From Plazaster borealis (Eukaryota; Echinodermata; Asteroidea; Forcipulatida; Labidiasteridae), in assembly GCA_021014325.1 (NCBI GenBank), contig CM037464.1:8029127-8093126 (forward strand): a DNA stretch of 64,000 bases, given 5' to 3'. Both the position numbers and the translations under genes were made by a program. The number at the start of each line of letters is the position of its first letter. Position 1 is the stretch's first letter. This document shows positions 46,931 through 57,694 of the stretch, piece after piece. The notes under the pieces were generated by a model that was not told the origin of the DNA, did no database searches, and worked only from the letters and a program-made list of their open reading frames with translations.

Positions 46931-47190
46931 TCTCAGACTGTATTTTTTCTTGTCGAGATCACCATCAGCTTTAATAGCCTTCGTACAGCTATGTTTTAGG
47001 TGGATTTGGTGCACCAAAACAAACATTACCAGAGTTTTATTGAGCGTACTAACTTCTGCTAACTGACGAAAGTTCGCAGCACATGACGTGTACAAACCAG
47101 CGTACGTACACGACGCGTAACGACGACTGGAGAACTTTTGTATGATAATCGCAGTGCACGGGTCAAGGTTCACGCAAGCACCGGGACAAA

Positions 47191-50100
47191 ATGGCGGCGT
47201 CCACGGGCTATATCGGAAAGCTTGGCACTTATGACAAATCTAAGGAGCCGTTTAGCTCTTACATGGAGAGAGCTGACATGTTCTTTATGGATAATAACAT
47301 AACGGAGACCAGCGGTGGAGGAGAGGCAGTGATTGCCGCAAATAAAGCCGTTCGAGAACGCATGAAAGCGATTCTGCTCACGGAGGTCGGTCCGGAAGTG
47401 TACGGCACACTTGTAAATCTACTCGCGCCCAAGAAGGCAAAGGATGTGCTTTTCAAGGACATTTTGGAGAAGTTGGAAGACCATTTCAACCCAACACCTT
47501 TGGAAATCGCTGAAAGCTACAAATTCGGTACCAGAAACCAGAAACAGAATGAGAAAATCAGTGAGTACATTATTGCCTTGAAAAACTTAACTTTGCACTG
47601 TAACTTTGGAACCTTTCTTGATCGGGCATTACGCGACAGATTTGTTTGTGGGTTAGTAGATGAGAGAATTCAATCTAAACTGTTGAATACTACAGATCTC
47701 ACATTTCAGAAAGCATGTAAGATAGCTACCACAATGGAGATGGCATCAAAGAATGCTCGTGAGTTTCGTCCACCACAAACTTTAGCAGCTGTTCATAGTC
47801 ACAAAGCAGTGCATGTGGCCGGAGCGAAAGGCGCTAAACCGAAACCCAAGTCAAGTGGGGAGAACAATTCAGCCAGTTGTTATCGCTGCAACGGTAATCA
47901 CTCTTCACACTCCTGTCAGTTCAAAACGGCTAAGTGTTATAACTGTCAAAAGAAAGGACACATCGCCTCCGCATGTCGAGCTAAATCTAAAAGAGGAAAT
48001 AGACAACCTGTTGGAAACAAGCGTCAATCCCAACAAAAAGGAGTTCACAACTTGGAGGTGGATCCAGATGGAGATGAACTTGGCTTGTACACGATTTATG
48101 CAACCAACATTGATAAGCCTACAACTAGCCAAGGCAAGGACTTTAAAACCCAACTTCTGGTTAACGGTCAGTCAATTGATATGCGCATCGATACTGCAGC
48201 AGACTGTTCCGTCATGAGCAAAGACACTTATGAAACCAAGTTTGGACAGATACCATTGTCCGCGAGTAAGGTTCAGCTTAAAACCTACTCGGGTGAAGTC
48301 TTGGAGACATCTGGACAAATGGACTGTAAAGTTCAACATAAGGGTCAGTCTGTAACACTGCCCATCATCGTAGCTTGCTATCGCAACAAACCAACTCTCC
48401 TTGGAAAGGACTGGCTGCGTAGACTAAAGCTAGACTGGAAAAACATTTTCAGTGTCGATTCATCAGAATCATGCCTCAACAATCTGCTAGACAGGTATGC
48501 AGAAATGTTTGCCGACAGTTACACGGGCATCACCGGATACACAGCACACATTCGACTAAGACAAGAAGCAAAACCAGTGTACTGTAAACCGAGACCTGTA
48601 CCATACGCACTAAAGCAACAAGTAGAGGAAGAACTGGAGAAGTTAGAGAGAAATGGGGTACTAGTTAAGACCACACAGAGCGATTGGGCAACACCAGTAG
48701 TAGTTGTGCCCAAGGCTGACAAAACTGTTCGACTCTGCGGTGACTACAAGGTCACTATCAATCAAGCGGTTGACGATGAACAATACCCATTGCCAACCTC
48801 GCAAGATCTGTATGCAGAACTTAGCGGATCAAGAGTCTTCACCAAACTGGATTTGTCACATGCGTACGCCCAACTCAACGTTGACAAGGAAAGTCAACCT
48901 TACTTGACAATCAACACACATAAGGGCTTGTATTCTTATACAAAGTTGCCCTATGGGGTGAAGTCCTCCCCAAAGATCTTCCAGTCTGTCATGGATAAAA
49001 TGTTGCAAGGCATACCGCATCTTGTGTGCAACCAGGATGACTTACTAATATCCACGGTAGGCATGAAGGAACACCTGGAAATCCTTGGACAGGTTTTTGC
49101 ACGACTCGAGAGTCACAATATCAAACTGCGACAAAGTAAATGTGCATTTGCGCAGTCTGAAGTGGTCTACCTTGGACTCAAAGTAGACGCCAAGGGACTT
49201 CGCCCAGTGAAGGAAAAAATCGAGGCCATCGTGAATGCTCCAGAGCCTAAAAATGTGTCAGAGTTACGATCATTTCTCGGAATGGTTCAGTTCTATGCCC
49301 GATTCCTTCCAGATCTTGCAACTGTGCTACAGCCACTACATATCTTGCTACAGAAAGACACGACTTGGATGTGGGGGAAGGAACAACAACGTGCATATGA
49401 TACCTGCAAAAAGAATTTGACAAGCGATAAACTCCTTGTTCACTATGACACGACACGCGAGTTGAAACTTGCTTGTGATGCTTCAAGCTACGGTGTAGGT
49501 GCAGTGATCTGCCACGTCATGGATGACGGACAGGAAAAGCCTATTGCTTTCGCATCTCGCACGCTATCATCGAGTGAACGCAATTATGCACAGATAGAAA
49601 AGGAAGCACTCAGCATCATCTTTGGAGTCAAGAAGTTCCATCAATTTCTTTTGGGAAGACCATTCACGCTAGTGACTGATCATAAGCCACTACTAACAAT
49701 ACTTGGTCCCAAGTCAGCGATACCTACCACGGCGGCATCAAGGATGCAACGATGGGCAATTCTGTTGTCCATGTATGACTATAAGGTTGAGTATCGAAGC
49801 TCCAAGTGCAACGCAGTAGCAGATGCGTTGTCCCGATTGCCCTATGAGAACTCGGATGTGGGAAGTGAGAACTCAATCTACACTTTGAAAGTTGTAGATG
49901 AAGATTTTCCTGTAACTGCAACAGAGATTGCAGCAGAAACACACAAGGACAGTGTACTTAAGATTGTTTATGAACAAACATTGAACGGTTGGACTGAGAT
50001 AGATAGTGGATTGAGCACAGAGTTTAAGCCTTTCCATAATAGACGCCATGAGCTGTCATGTGAGCAGGGATGCATTAAGTGGGGTTATAGAGTGGTAATA

Positions 50101-51144
50101 CCTGAGTCGTTACGAAACAAAATTATGTCTGAACTTCACGCCGAACATCCAGGCATAGTGAGTATGAAGTCGATCGCTAGAGGTTTTGTGTACTGGCCTG
50201 GTATTGACAGTGAAATTGAATCACTGGTAAGCAAATGTAGCGTATGCCAAAATTGCCGAAATAAACCACCAAAAACACCTCTGCAACCCTGGTCATGGCC
50301 AAGCAGACCCTTTCAGAGAGTCCATGTAGATTTTTGTGAAAAGGGTAATGATCACTTTCTAGTACTGATAGATAGTCATTCCAAATGGATTGAGGTCAAG
50401 TACATGGGGTCGAGTACTACTACTGAGCGTACTGTAGATGAGTTGAGATCAATATTTGCATGTCATGGTTTACCTGAAGAACTTGTTTCTGATAATGGGC
50501 CTCAGTTTCGTTCAGAATTGTTTAAGGAGTTCATGAACCAGAACGGGGTAAAACACACGCTTGTTCCACCGTACCATCCAGCCTCTAATGGAGCCGCTGA
50601 AAGATCAGTTAGAATTGTCAAAGAAGCCCTTAAGAAACAGGTTTTACAGGGTAGTTCAAAGCTCAGCATGAAACATCGTTTGGCTAGTTTCTTGCTGAAA
50701 TATAGGACTACACCACACACCACAACGGGTTACACACCTGCAGAGTTGTTAATGAAGAGAAGGCTCAGAACACGCCTAAGTCTGGTTCAACCCAATTTGG
50801 CATCAAGGGTTGAAAAACAACAGTTACGTCAAAAGAGACAATTTGACTCCAACAAAAAAGAGAGGAGTTTCGAACCAGATGAGCAAGTTCGTGTTCTCAG
50901 TCCTCCCAACAAGTCTAGTCAAAACAAATGGGATGTTGGGAAAATAGTTGAAGTGTGTGGAACTAAAAGATACTTAGTTAAACTAGGGGACAAAATCAGA
51001 AGTGTTCATGTTGACCAGATGATTTCAGCAAAAGATAAACCAAAGCCTGAACATGAATACCTATCTCCTGAGTTTTTGGGTGAAAGTGAGTTGGAAACGA
51101 CCACAGTGGTTGAATCACAAAATTCAGCTAGTACAGATAAGTAG
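47191..51144 (+). CDS. Gypsy gag-pol polyprotein, 1317 residues
   Basis: Single frame without gag/pol shift. Gag occupies about residues 1-220, then two zinc knuckles: C230/C233/H237/C242 with non-standard spacing and a canonical C249-x2-C252-x4-H257-x4-C262. The aspartic protease has D334-T335-A336 where DTG/DSG is usual. RT motif A has D554 (KLDLSHAY); the catalytic box is N614-Q615-D616-D617 rather than YxDD. RNase H follows with CDAS (D763) and TDHKPL. Integrase has H983/H986 and C1016/C1019, then D1047, D1101 and E1137 (DD35E). The polyprotein would assemble particles, reverse transcribe and integrate. The frame stops at 51142; a basic tail typical of such proteins lies in another frame just after. 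The start at 47191 is the first ATG after the leader. Confidence 0.95.
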   Translation: MAASTGYIGKLGTYDKSKEPFSSYMERADMFFMDNNITETSGGGEAVIAANKAVRERMKAILLTEVGPEVYGTLVNLLAPKKAKDVLFKDILEKLEDHFNPTPLEIAESYKFGTRNQKQNEKISEYIIALKNLTLHCNFGTFLDRALRDRFVCGLVDERIQSKLLNTTDLTFQKACKIATTMEMASKNAREFRPPQTLAAVHSHKAVHVAGAKGAKPKPKSSGENNSASCYRCNGNHSSHSCQFKTAKCYNCQKKGHIASACRAKSKRGNRQPVGNKRQSQQKGVHNLEVDPDGDELGLYTIYATNIDKPTTSQGKDFKTQLLVNGQSIDMRIDTAADCSVMSKDTYETKFGQIPLSASKVQLKTYSGEVLETSGQMDCKVQHKGQSVTLPIIVACYRNKPTLLGKDWLRRLKLDWKNIFSVDSSESCLNNLLDRYAEMFADSYTGITGYTAHIRLRQEAKPVYCKPRPVPYALKQQVEEELEKLERNGVLVKTTQSDWATPVVVVPKADKTVRLCGDYKVTINQAVDDEQYPLPTSQDLYAELSGSRVFTKLDLSHAYAQLNVDKESQPYLTINTHKGLYSYTKLPYGVKSSPKIFQSVMDKMLQGIPHLVCNQDDLLISTVGMKEHLEILGQVFARLESHNIKLRQSKCAFAQSEVVYLGLKVDAKGLRPVKEKIEAIVNAPEPKNVSELRSFLGMVQFYARFLPDLATVLQPLHILLQKDTTWMWGKEQQRAYDTCKKNLTSDKLLVHYDTTRELKLACDASSYGVGAVICHVMDDGQEKPIAFASRTLSSSERNYAQIEKEALSIIFGVKKFHQFLLGRPFTLVTDHKPLLTILGPKSAIPTTAASRMQRWAILLSMYDYKVEYRSSKCNAVADALSRLPYENSDVGSENSIYTLKVVDEDFPVTATEIAAETHKDSVLKIVYEQTLNGWTEIDSGLSTEFKPFHNRRHELSCEQGCIKWGYRVVIPESLRNKIMSELHAEHPGIVSMKSIARGFVYWPGIDSEIESLVSKCSVCQNCRNKPPKTPLQPWSWPSRPFQRVHVDFCEKGNDHFLVLIDSHSKWIEVKYMGSSTTTERTVDELRSIFACHGLPEELVSDNGPQFRSELFKEFMNQNGVKHTLVPPYHPASNGAAERSVRIVKEALKKQVLQGSSKLSMKHRLASFLLKYRTTPHTTTGYTPAELLMKRRLRTRLSLVQPNLASRVEKQQLRQKRQFDSNKKERSFEPDEQVRVLSPPNKSSQNKWDVGKIVEVCGTKRYLVKLGDKIRSVHVDQMISAKDKPKPEHEYLSPEFLGESELETTTVVESQNSASTDK

Positions 51145-51533
51145 ACTCCTCTAGTCAAAGTGAGGGTACTAAAACAGAGTCAAACAAACCTTCAGTGGAG
51201 TCAGCATCTAAACCAGTTATGATCAGAAGATCAGAGAGGATCCGAAAATCACCAGTTAAGTTAGACTTGTAGTTAAAACAAAACAAAAAGCCAGTCTAAG
51301 CATTTTCTTAAGAAGCAGTTTTATTTCACAAATCATCACCAAAGTAAATAAGGAGTGTGGATTATAGCAAAGTCCAATAAGTTTGATTGATAATTTACTA
51401 CTACATTCTGCCACATATTATGCCACACAAGAGTATGTTTATCTACTGGATACTTAATAATTGTTTTGTTCAAGTACATCAAATATAATGTGCAACTAAA
51501 TCATTGGGGTTAATACTTAAAAGGGGAGAGCAG
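51145..51533 (+). other. Gypsy 3' untranslated region with out-of-frame tail and purine tract
   Basis: Between the stop and the 3' LTR. Positions about 51145-51272 read, in the +1 frame, a Ser-rich stretch ending in an RRSERIRKSP-type basic motif common at Gypsy polyprotein C-termini. The tract AAAAGGGGAGAGCAG at 51519-51533 directly abuts the LTR and is the likely plus-strand primer site. Confidence 0.75.
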
Positions 51534-51665
51534 TGTAATGTATTCATACATATGTTAATGAGCACAGGTTGAGCATGCGTACTGCATAGCTTATAATAAA
51601 GCACTCATGATACTGGCATTAGTATATGTGTCACACATGTTCGTTAATTCGTCCAGAACATCACA
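51534..51665 (+). repeat. Gypsy 3' LTR (132 bp)
   Basis: Matches the 5' LTR over its full length; followed by the target duplicate GTGAT. Confidence 0.95.
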
Positions 51666-52318
51666 GTGATGACAGCTACATTTAGGGTCTACATTCTATG
51701 TGCGGCAACAAAATGTCCTCATTTTCCAAAATATCAAGAGTGAACATAATGATACGCGGCTGTAACCAATCACTGTTACGACGTGTTACGGTGTTTCGGC
51801 AGTGAAACCAAAACAGTTCTTGGTATAGGGTTCTTTTGTGCGGCGGGGTATGGCCGATAGACGAAGAAAGAAGATACCACAAACGTTCTTCAATTGGCTA
51901 TAATTCATACAGAACGAATAGTGCACAGAGAATGAATACATTTAGAAACAATTGACATTTTATAGAGGTAAGGCTTGGTCACTGACCAGATAATAGTGGA
52001 GGTCAGTGCAAGTGTAGTCCATGGGTAGGGTCTACATTCTGTGTGCCGCAACAAAATGTCCATACCAGCGACGAAACTGTTTCTCATAATGAAAGCACTA
52101 TAAACAATACAGTGTAGTACAGTGCATTGCATCTGTGGGAAATTATTTTATAGCCAAAGTTGGTAATGCCCCCAGAGACTCCCAGGGTCAATGTCAAGAA
52201 ACCACCACCAGTACCGCTAGCCACTAGGCTGGATGCTGGACACCTCCAAGTTCACTGCACATGGTTGTTGCTAGGCAACAGCAGTACTTAGGGTTGCACA
52301 AGCAAATACCTTAATTAA

Positions 52319-52576
52319 AGGGACAGTGCACTAAAAGTGCCTGGTCACACATATTTATAGCGTTATATTTTGTGAATTCTTGGTTTCTTCATATAGCTTT
52401 CGACTTATACCTACATCTGAAACTTTTTGGCCTGTCATCCATCAAAGCAGTGTGGACTGTGTGGTAAGAATCATTATGACGGTGCCCTTTGTGATCACAG
52501 TCAAAGCGCGCGCGTGCAGTCACTGGGTCAGAGTTCATGTTTCTGACCAAACTACGATCAAGACAACACAGCCCCT
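52319..52576. mobile_element. 258-bp MITE with TTAA flanks, Kolobok- or piggyBac-like
   Basis: Ends AGGGACAGTG and CACAGCCCCT (imperfect reverse complements), flanked by TTAA at 52315-52318 and 52577-52580. No coding. It lies within Helitron A. Confidence 0.65.
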
Positions 52577-52794
52577 TTAAATGTAGGCCTAAACCCAAAC
52601 AAACCAAATTTTTTCCTTGAACTTTTATATTTAAAGATTATCCTTTGCAAAATAGTTATTTTTACAATGAATGCACACAATAAACAATAATTTACATGTT
52701 TGGATAACCGGTGCCCTTATTTGCGATCGAACAAAGTAGCATTGCATAATCTAAGGTAATTTCTCATGAATGCACGCAATAAACAATTACTTTC

Positions 52795-53330
52795 CATCCC
52801 GCACCCTGCTGAATTGATGCGTCCTGGCGTCCCGGGGAACCCGTGGAGTCTGCATTGGTGTACCCACGTCTACCCGCGATTGTGTGCAACGGCAGTCGGA
52901 TATCCGCATTTATTGGATTGGGGGGGGGGTGGGTGGGGGGGGGGGGGGTCTGCGCTGGTGTTCCGACGTCTCCCCGCGAAAGCGTGCATCAATGGTAGAT
53001 CATGGACACCCGCATTGGTCGGCCCTTCCTTGCGTGTTTCACCCGTCAGGCATGGTTTTTTTTTCTTGCGGCACTAGGGTAGTCTGTATAGCGGAGCTTG
53101 CGTGAGGGTTTAATGATTTGTGTGTGGTGACTTTGTGATAAATCTGGCATATTCAAAACATAAACTGGGGGTTTTGCCATTTCTTAAATTCGCGTTCACT
53201 GTTTTGCATTTTTGTGCATTCTGGGAATTTTCGCCTGCCGGACACCGCTTACTGGGGTCGGCACTGGTGTTCCAACGTCTCCCCGCGAGTATGTGCAACG
53301 GCATACTAATAGCGTACAGGCCAGGCGGAG
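52795..53330. repeat. Helitron A internal modules
   Basis: Second set of Helitron-family modules: a CACCCTGCTGAATTG...GTGTGCAACGG block with a G-run (52921-52948), then a TGTGCATTCTGGGAATTTTC...CTGGGGTCGGCACTGGTGTT block that matches inverted sequence at about 57160-57300 in Helitron B. Confidence 0.75.
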
Positions 53331-53432
53331 TACCATTTTAAAAGCATTGTGGAAAGTTTGCTAATCTGCAAGTCTTTAAAGTTCATATTTTTAAACTGTT
53401 AACAATAATTATTAAACGTGGCAGTTTATTAA

Positions 53433-53813
53433 AGGGAAGGTATACTTTTGGTAATCACACTATTCAAATTAATGGCAATACAAAACTTACTTGGTTAGAA
53501 GTACAGCAGCTTTCGATAGAATAAAACATTTTGAGAATCAATTTACTTCGGAGTACAGTGGTTTCTGGAAAAAGATATCAGTTTCTATCACCCAAAATTT
53601 GAATCTGAGAAGCGTTTCTGTCAGAACCACTTCTCAGATTGTGTTATTCAATTGCGGATTATTCTTCCTACCGCTCCAATTTCGGCGATATCTCAAAAAC
53701 GCTACCACCTATTGAAATGAATGTTCACAGGTATAGTTTCACTGTATATCTACATTTAAATGGGACTAAACAATCGAACGGTTCCAAAAACCAAACGACC
53801 CGTATACTTCCTT
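53433..53813. mobile_element. 381-bp MITE with TTAA flanks
   Basis: Ends AGGGAAGGTATAC and GTATACTTCC are inverted; TTAA flanks at 53429-53432 and 53814-53817. Internally AATCTGAGAAGCGTTTCTG and its complement form a hairpin at about 53604-53640. Kolobok-like by target preference; piggyBac-type is the alternative. Confidence 0.72.
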
Positions 53814-54365
53814 TTAACTGCACTTTTGTATTCGGAGTAACAAACTACTTGCACACTCTTTTACATTCCCCAAACTACCACTATACAATCGAAATGTATG
53901 ATTGTATGTATTTTACAGTTTTTTCCACAAAACCAGCACAAAACTAGAATAAGTGGCCCATGTAAGCCATGACACTTTTGTGACATTTGACAACACATTA
54001 GTACAATACTTTTGATTCCTGTAGTGTTTTACTCCATCGTGTCTCCATTTTTCCTTAGCCCCCTTAGGCCCCTAGCTGTTTGCCGCGCAACTACACCCTT
54101 CCCCAATATTAAACTCCAGCCGTAGTTGGAGAAAGGGGACGAAAGGGGTTAGGAGGGCAGGCGACGTTGCGACCCCACTCAACATCTTTTGCATGCGCAA
54201 CATTTTATCAACAGACAAAACAACATTGCGTATCAATTTCAACTACCGTTGCCGAGCCAATACTACAACATGATTACCTCTGAGTATCCCTCCGTACACC
54301 CCCTTCCCCGCCCCCGTTACCCCACAGTATATTTGCAGCAATTTATATAGAAGAATCGCTCCCAT

Positions 54366-54402
54366 CTAGCGGGTGCCGCGCGAAGCGCGGCATCCCGCTA
54401 GT
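54366..54402 (+). promoter_or_regulatory. Helitron A 3'-terminal hairpin and CTAG|T end
   Basis: CTAGCGGGTGCCGCGC, a short GAA loop, then the complementary GCGCGGCA and TCCCGCTAG followed by T. The same ~36-bp palindrome recurs at 45980-46015 and 61138-61173 in the opposite orientation. In Helitrons such a hairpin ends rolling-circle strand transfer. Confidence 0.75.
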
Positions 54403-54828
54403 CTGTATAATGTTGAAGTTTGTCAGGAAGTTAGTGTAACATGATTGAATGTGTTATTAACATTCGGCCTTTGAAGGTAAATAAATAATGGAAATGAGAC
54501 AAATGGTGGTTTGTATGTAGAGAATGGTTTCTTTAATGCAGGTAACTATGACAAAAATAAAGCAAGTTTGAACATAAGTTGTAAATAGTTGACAGTATAA
54601 CTATAACACATTGAAATGAAGAGGATCGAATGGTTTTACTTTGTAATAGTTGGGGTTGTTTATGACAATATTAAGAGTTTTGGGAGGCTGATATGGAGGT
54701 ACAATGGGGGAGGTGAATGAGTGTTAAATTATGGAAGGTTTGGTTACAAAATGAAGGAACTTTATAAGTGAAGAGTGTGAGAGTAGGGCATGTGGTTTGT
54801 TGAATAATTGTCAGTAAAAGAGTTGTTA

Positions 54829-54975
54829 TAGACTGTGCAAGTCTCGTGCGTATTCGAACATTAGGACCCGTTAAAGCGCGTGAGTTTGTTTCCTTCGCGA
54901 TAAAGCATCGTACGTGGGACCAAAGTGGTCCCAAAAATGTTCGAATACGCGCGAGACTCATTTTGCACGCCGGTC
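54829..54975. repeat. MITE-like inverted repeat within Helitron B
   Basis: ATAGACTGTGCAAGTCTCG and GTGCGTATTCGAACATTA at the left face the inverted CATTTTTGGGAC...GAATACGCGCGAGACTC and GCACGCCGGTCTAT at the right. A related single end is at about 584-613. Confidence 0.65.
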
Positions 54976-55479
54976 TATTGCGTGGTTGTTGTTTTGGTAA
55001 ACAAAAAGGGAAAGAAAATATAAGTGGGGGAATTTGGTAATGATGTATTTAATGAACGTGAAATGGTGTGTCGGGGTGGTTATGTTTTGAGTATACGGAA
55101 ACTGAATAGGAAGTGGCTTGTAATAGTTTGGAGGGAATGAACTATATTAAGGTACTTTGTAATGGTGAAAGGAAAGGGAAGACAATGTGGCAACCATTAC
55201 TTTTAATTGGAGGTCGTTATTGAATTGTTATTAGTTAAATGGAGGAGCTAAATGTTGTTGCTGTAAATGTGATGAACCAAAGACATTTGAGTTGATAAGG
55301 GGGGTTCGGTTGAGGGCAGTGGTTTTCTATAGGGTTAGGGTTTTGGTAGTTCTCTTGGTAGACAATGGAGAACAGCATGCTGTCAAAGAAACAAAATGGA
55401 TGTTAGAGATAGAAATAAATTACATCGTTATGAAAACAACGAATGACAGTGACAAAACATCCATGACGCGTACATTTGA

Positions 55480-56960
55480 ACTAAACAAATTGGCAGTCTT
55501 GAATTGTACAGGCATGACAGCAGTTGCCGATACTGAGAGTTATAAATGTGAGGGCAGCATAGCACTAAGCAGAGATATATACTTTAGTATAAAGAGTAAA
55601 AAAGACTCAAGAGAACAGAACGGAGAAAGTGTGAGAAATTAGTGTGACGACACGTAAAGTTAACTGAACAAATTGACAGTTGTGAATTGTTTACGGCCAT
55701 GACAGCAGTTGCCGATATTGAGAGTTAGAGATTTGGGTGAGGGCAACTTTAACCATGCAGCGACGCTTTGTGACACTGCCCCAGTAAATTCTTTAACACT
55801 GGATATTTCAATGCAAGGAAAAAAGTGAGAAATATAACAGAACGAAAAAAGGGTTGATACAGAGGGCGAGTATATAAAGAGAACACAATAATAGCAATAA
55901 TAAGTAATCTTCAGAAGTAAAAGAACAACTTCAATGAACTGTAAGACTTCTTAAATAAAGGAAAACAAAAGTGATACTACCACTTGTGGCATACAACAGA
56001 GCGAAAATATAATGAGTTTACAGAGAAATGGTATTTGTTGCTTTTGACTATTATCAAAAAAGTAATAAACAACAATCCAAGGGAATAGTAATTGCAATGT
56101 AGCTGTGATCACATATCGATTGGTGTACTGACTAACCGGGAACATAACACAGTGCACTAAAACATAGTGTATATCGAAACACTATGCTGTGCAGCAACAC
56201 TCGATATCGATATGCTGACTTGTTATAACCACCAACACTACTCAGCATAAACCCAAGGCAATTCTAATCTCTGCCCTCGGCTGCCCTCTGGCTGACTACA
56301 GAGGAATGACACACTCCAACACAGTGAGGCAGTTGCAACTGATGAAAATAAGTTGTATATGTGGCAAGTATATGAACCAATACTTAGGAAAGGTTTGACC
56401 GTGGCAATGAAAAGAAAGTGTTTGTGACAATTATGTTTCAACTTAACAAATCAATCATCAATGAGAATTAGGTAAAAGAAGTTATATAAGCCAACAGTGA
56501 ATAAATGAATGAATTCAGGCAATAGAGGTAAAATACATGTGACGACTTATAGTCAAGTAATTAAGGAAAACCTTACTTTAAATGATAGAAAATCTAAGCC
56601 CAATCAAAAGTAACTGAAAGTTAACTTCAAATAGTTAAATAGAAACCTCACTGAACACCGCTTGAATAAGGAATTCTTAGTACTACAAATTCTGAAGGCT
56701 ATAGTGAAAGAATATTTAAGAGTCATTGAAGGAGTAATAAGTGAAAGACTTGCATAAAGAAAGGCTTCAAAGTAATATTTGTTTCACTATGATAAAAATA
56801 GAAGCACTGTAAGTGGGAATATTTGAACACAACAGTGACTTAAAAGCTTTGACTAAACAGTGCTTCCAAACCTTACTTTAAAGAATAGAAAATCTAAGCC
56901 CAATCAAAAGTAACTGAAAGTTAACTTCAAATAGTCAAAGAAGATAAAATTCATAAAGAT
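55480..56960. repeat. internal direct repeats of Helitron B
   Basis: CATGACAGCAGTTGCCGATA...GAGAGTTA occurs near 55513 and 55698. AAACCTTACTTTAAA...TTAACTTCAAATAGT (~70 bp) occurs near 56570 and 56870. No open frame of interest; the 116-codon frame at 55292-55642 crosses the first repeat and has no recognised domain. Confidence 0.75.
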
Positions 56961-57694
56961 GAAGGATACTATCATAATTAATTAATATAAAAACAACAAT
57001 TATCATTGCATGAGCAATGTCATTAAAAGAGAACAAAAAGGAGAAAGGGAGAGAAATGGGTCTTACCGCATTAAAGGCGGTGACGGCAGTACCTATAGGT
57101 GTTCATGCAGGCAGACTCAAAAACTGTTATGATGATTTGAATATGCAGATGAGCAAACTCGCCGTGAAGACCGTGCCGACCCCAGTACGCAGTGTCCGGC
57201 AAGCGAAATTACCCAGAATGCACAAAAACGCAAAACAGCGAACGCAAATTAAATAACTGGCAACACCCCCAATTGATGTTTGGAATATGCCCAATTGTTT
57301 CCAAAATCAGGTCCCACAAATCATGCGCAACCTGCGATTAAGCCTCACCCCGCCGCAAAAAAACCCCGATACCAAGAACTGTTTCGGTTGAATTAGCCAT
57401 TGGTTTCACTGGCGAAAGACCGAAACAGTGATTGGTTACAGCCACGAAAATGGCCGACCAGTGCGGGTATCCGGCTACCGTTGCACACAATCGCGGCTAC
57501 ACATCGAAACACCAACGCAGACCCCAACCCACGGGTACCCCGACATTGACCCCGGGACGCACCAATTCAGCAGGGTGCGGGCGCCAGTTGACGTGAAAAG
57601 ATGGCGCGCTTCTAATCCAAGATGGCGCGCTTCTAATTCCAAGATGGCGCGCTTCTGATCCAAGATGGCGATTTAGCGATCATTATAGTATAGA

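Larger units (their letters stand above)
46779..51665 (+). mobile_element. full-length Gypsy (Metaviridae) retrotransposon with identical 132-bp LTRs
   Basis: LTRs at 46779-46910 and 51534-51665 appear identical base for base, start TGTAATG and end AACATCACA, and are flanked by the 5-bp duplication GTGAT (46774-46778, 51666-51670). A primer-binding site complementary to a serine tRNA, a purine tract, and one long gag-pol frame lie between them. Domain order protease-RT-RNase H-integrase identifies Ty3/Gypsy; integrase and RT context suggest the Mag/K02A2.6-like side, which is tentative. The LTRs are unusually short. There is no env or chromodomain. Odd points: an altered RT catalytic box and a C-terminal frameshift (see findings). 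Confidence 0.96.
46131..54401 (+). mobile_element. inner non-autonomous Helitron (A), interrupted by a Gypsy element
   Basis: 5' end A|TCAATACTATAACG at 46131; 3' hairpin GTGCCGCGCGAAGCGCGGCA followed by CCCGCTAG|T at 54401. Subtracting the Gypsy insertion with its duplicated target gives about 3.38 kb, close to the outer element's 3.4 kb. The region after the 5' end repeats GCGCGCCATCTTGGATTAGA several times and then holds a family-specific module (CGTGTAGCCGCG, GTGTGCAACGGTAGCCGGAT, GGGTTGGGGTCTGCGTTGGT) tandemly repeated to 46740. Two TTAA-flanked MITEs are also inside. Confidence 0.72.
45980..57694 (-). mobile_element. outer non-autonomous Helitron (B), interrupted by Helitron A
   Basis: On the minus strand the 5' end at 57694 is A|TCTATACTATAATG. 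The 3' end at 45980 is a hairpin (TGCCGCGC...GCGCGGCA) followed by CCCGCTAG|T. These are the TC...CTRR ends with an A|T target expected of Helitrons. Without Helitron A (46131-54401) the element would be about 3.4 kb. Its 5' region (57440-57694) and the block at about 57160-57450 are homologous to Helitron A in opposite orientation, so both belong to one family. No Rep/helicase frame is present. Other pairing of the ends is possible but less economical. Confidence 0.65.

Noticed and set aside
55292..55642. 116-residue ORF in Helitron B
   Set aside because: It spans an internal direct repeat and shows no recognisable fold or Helitron Rep/helicase motif.
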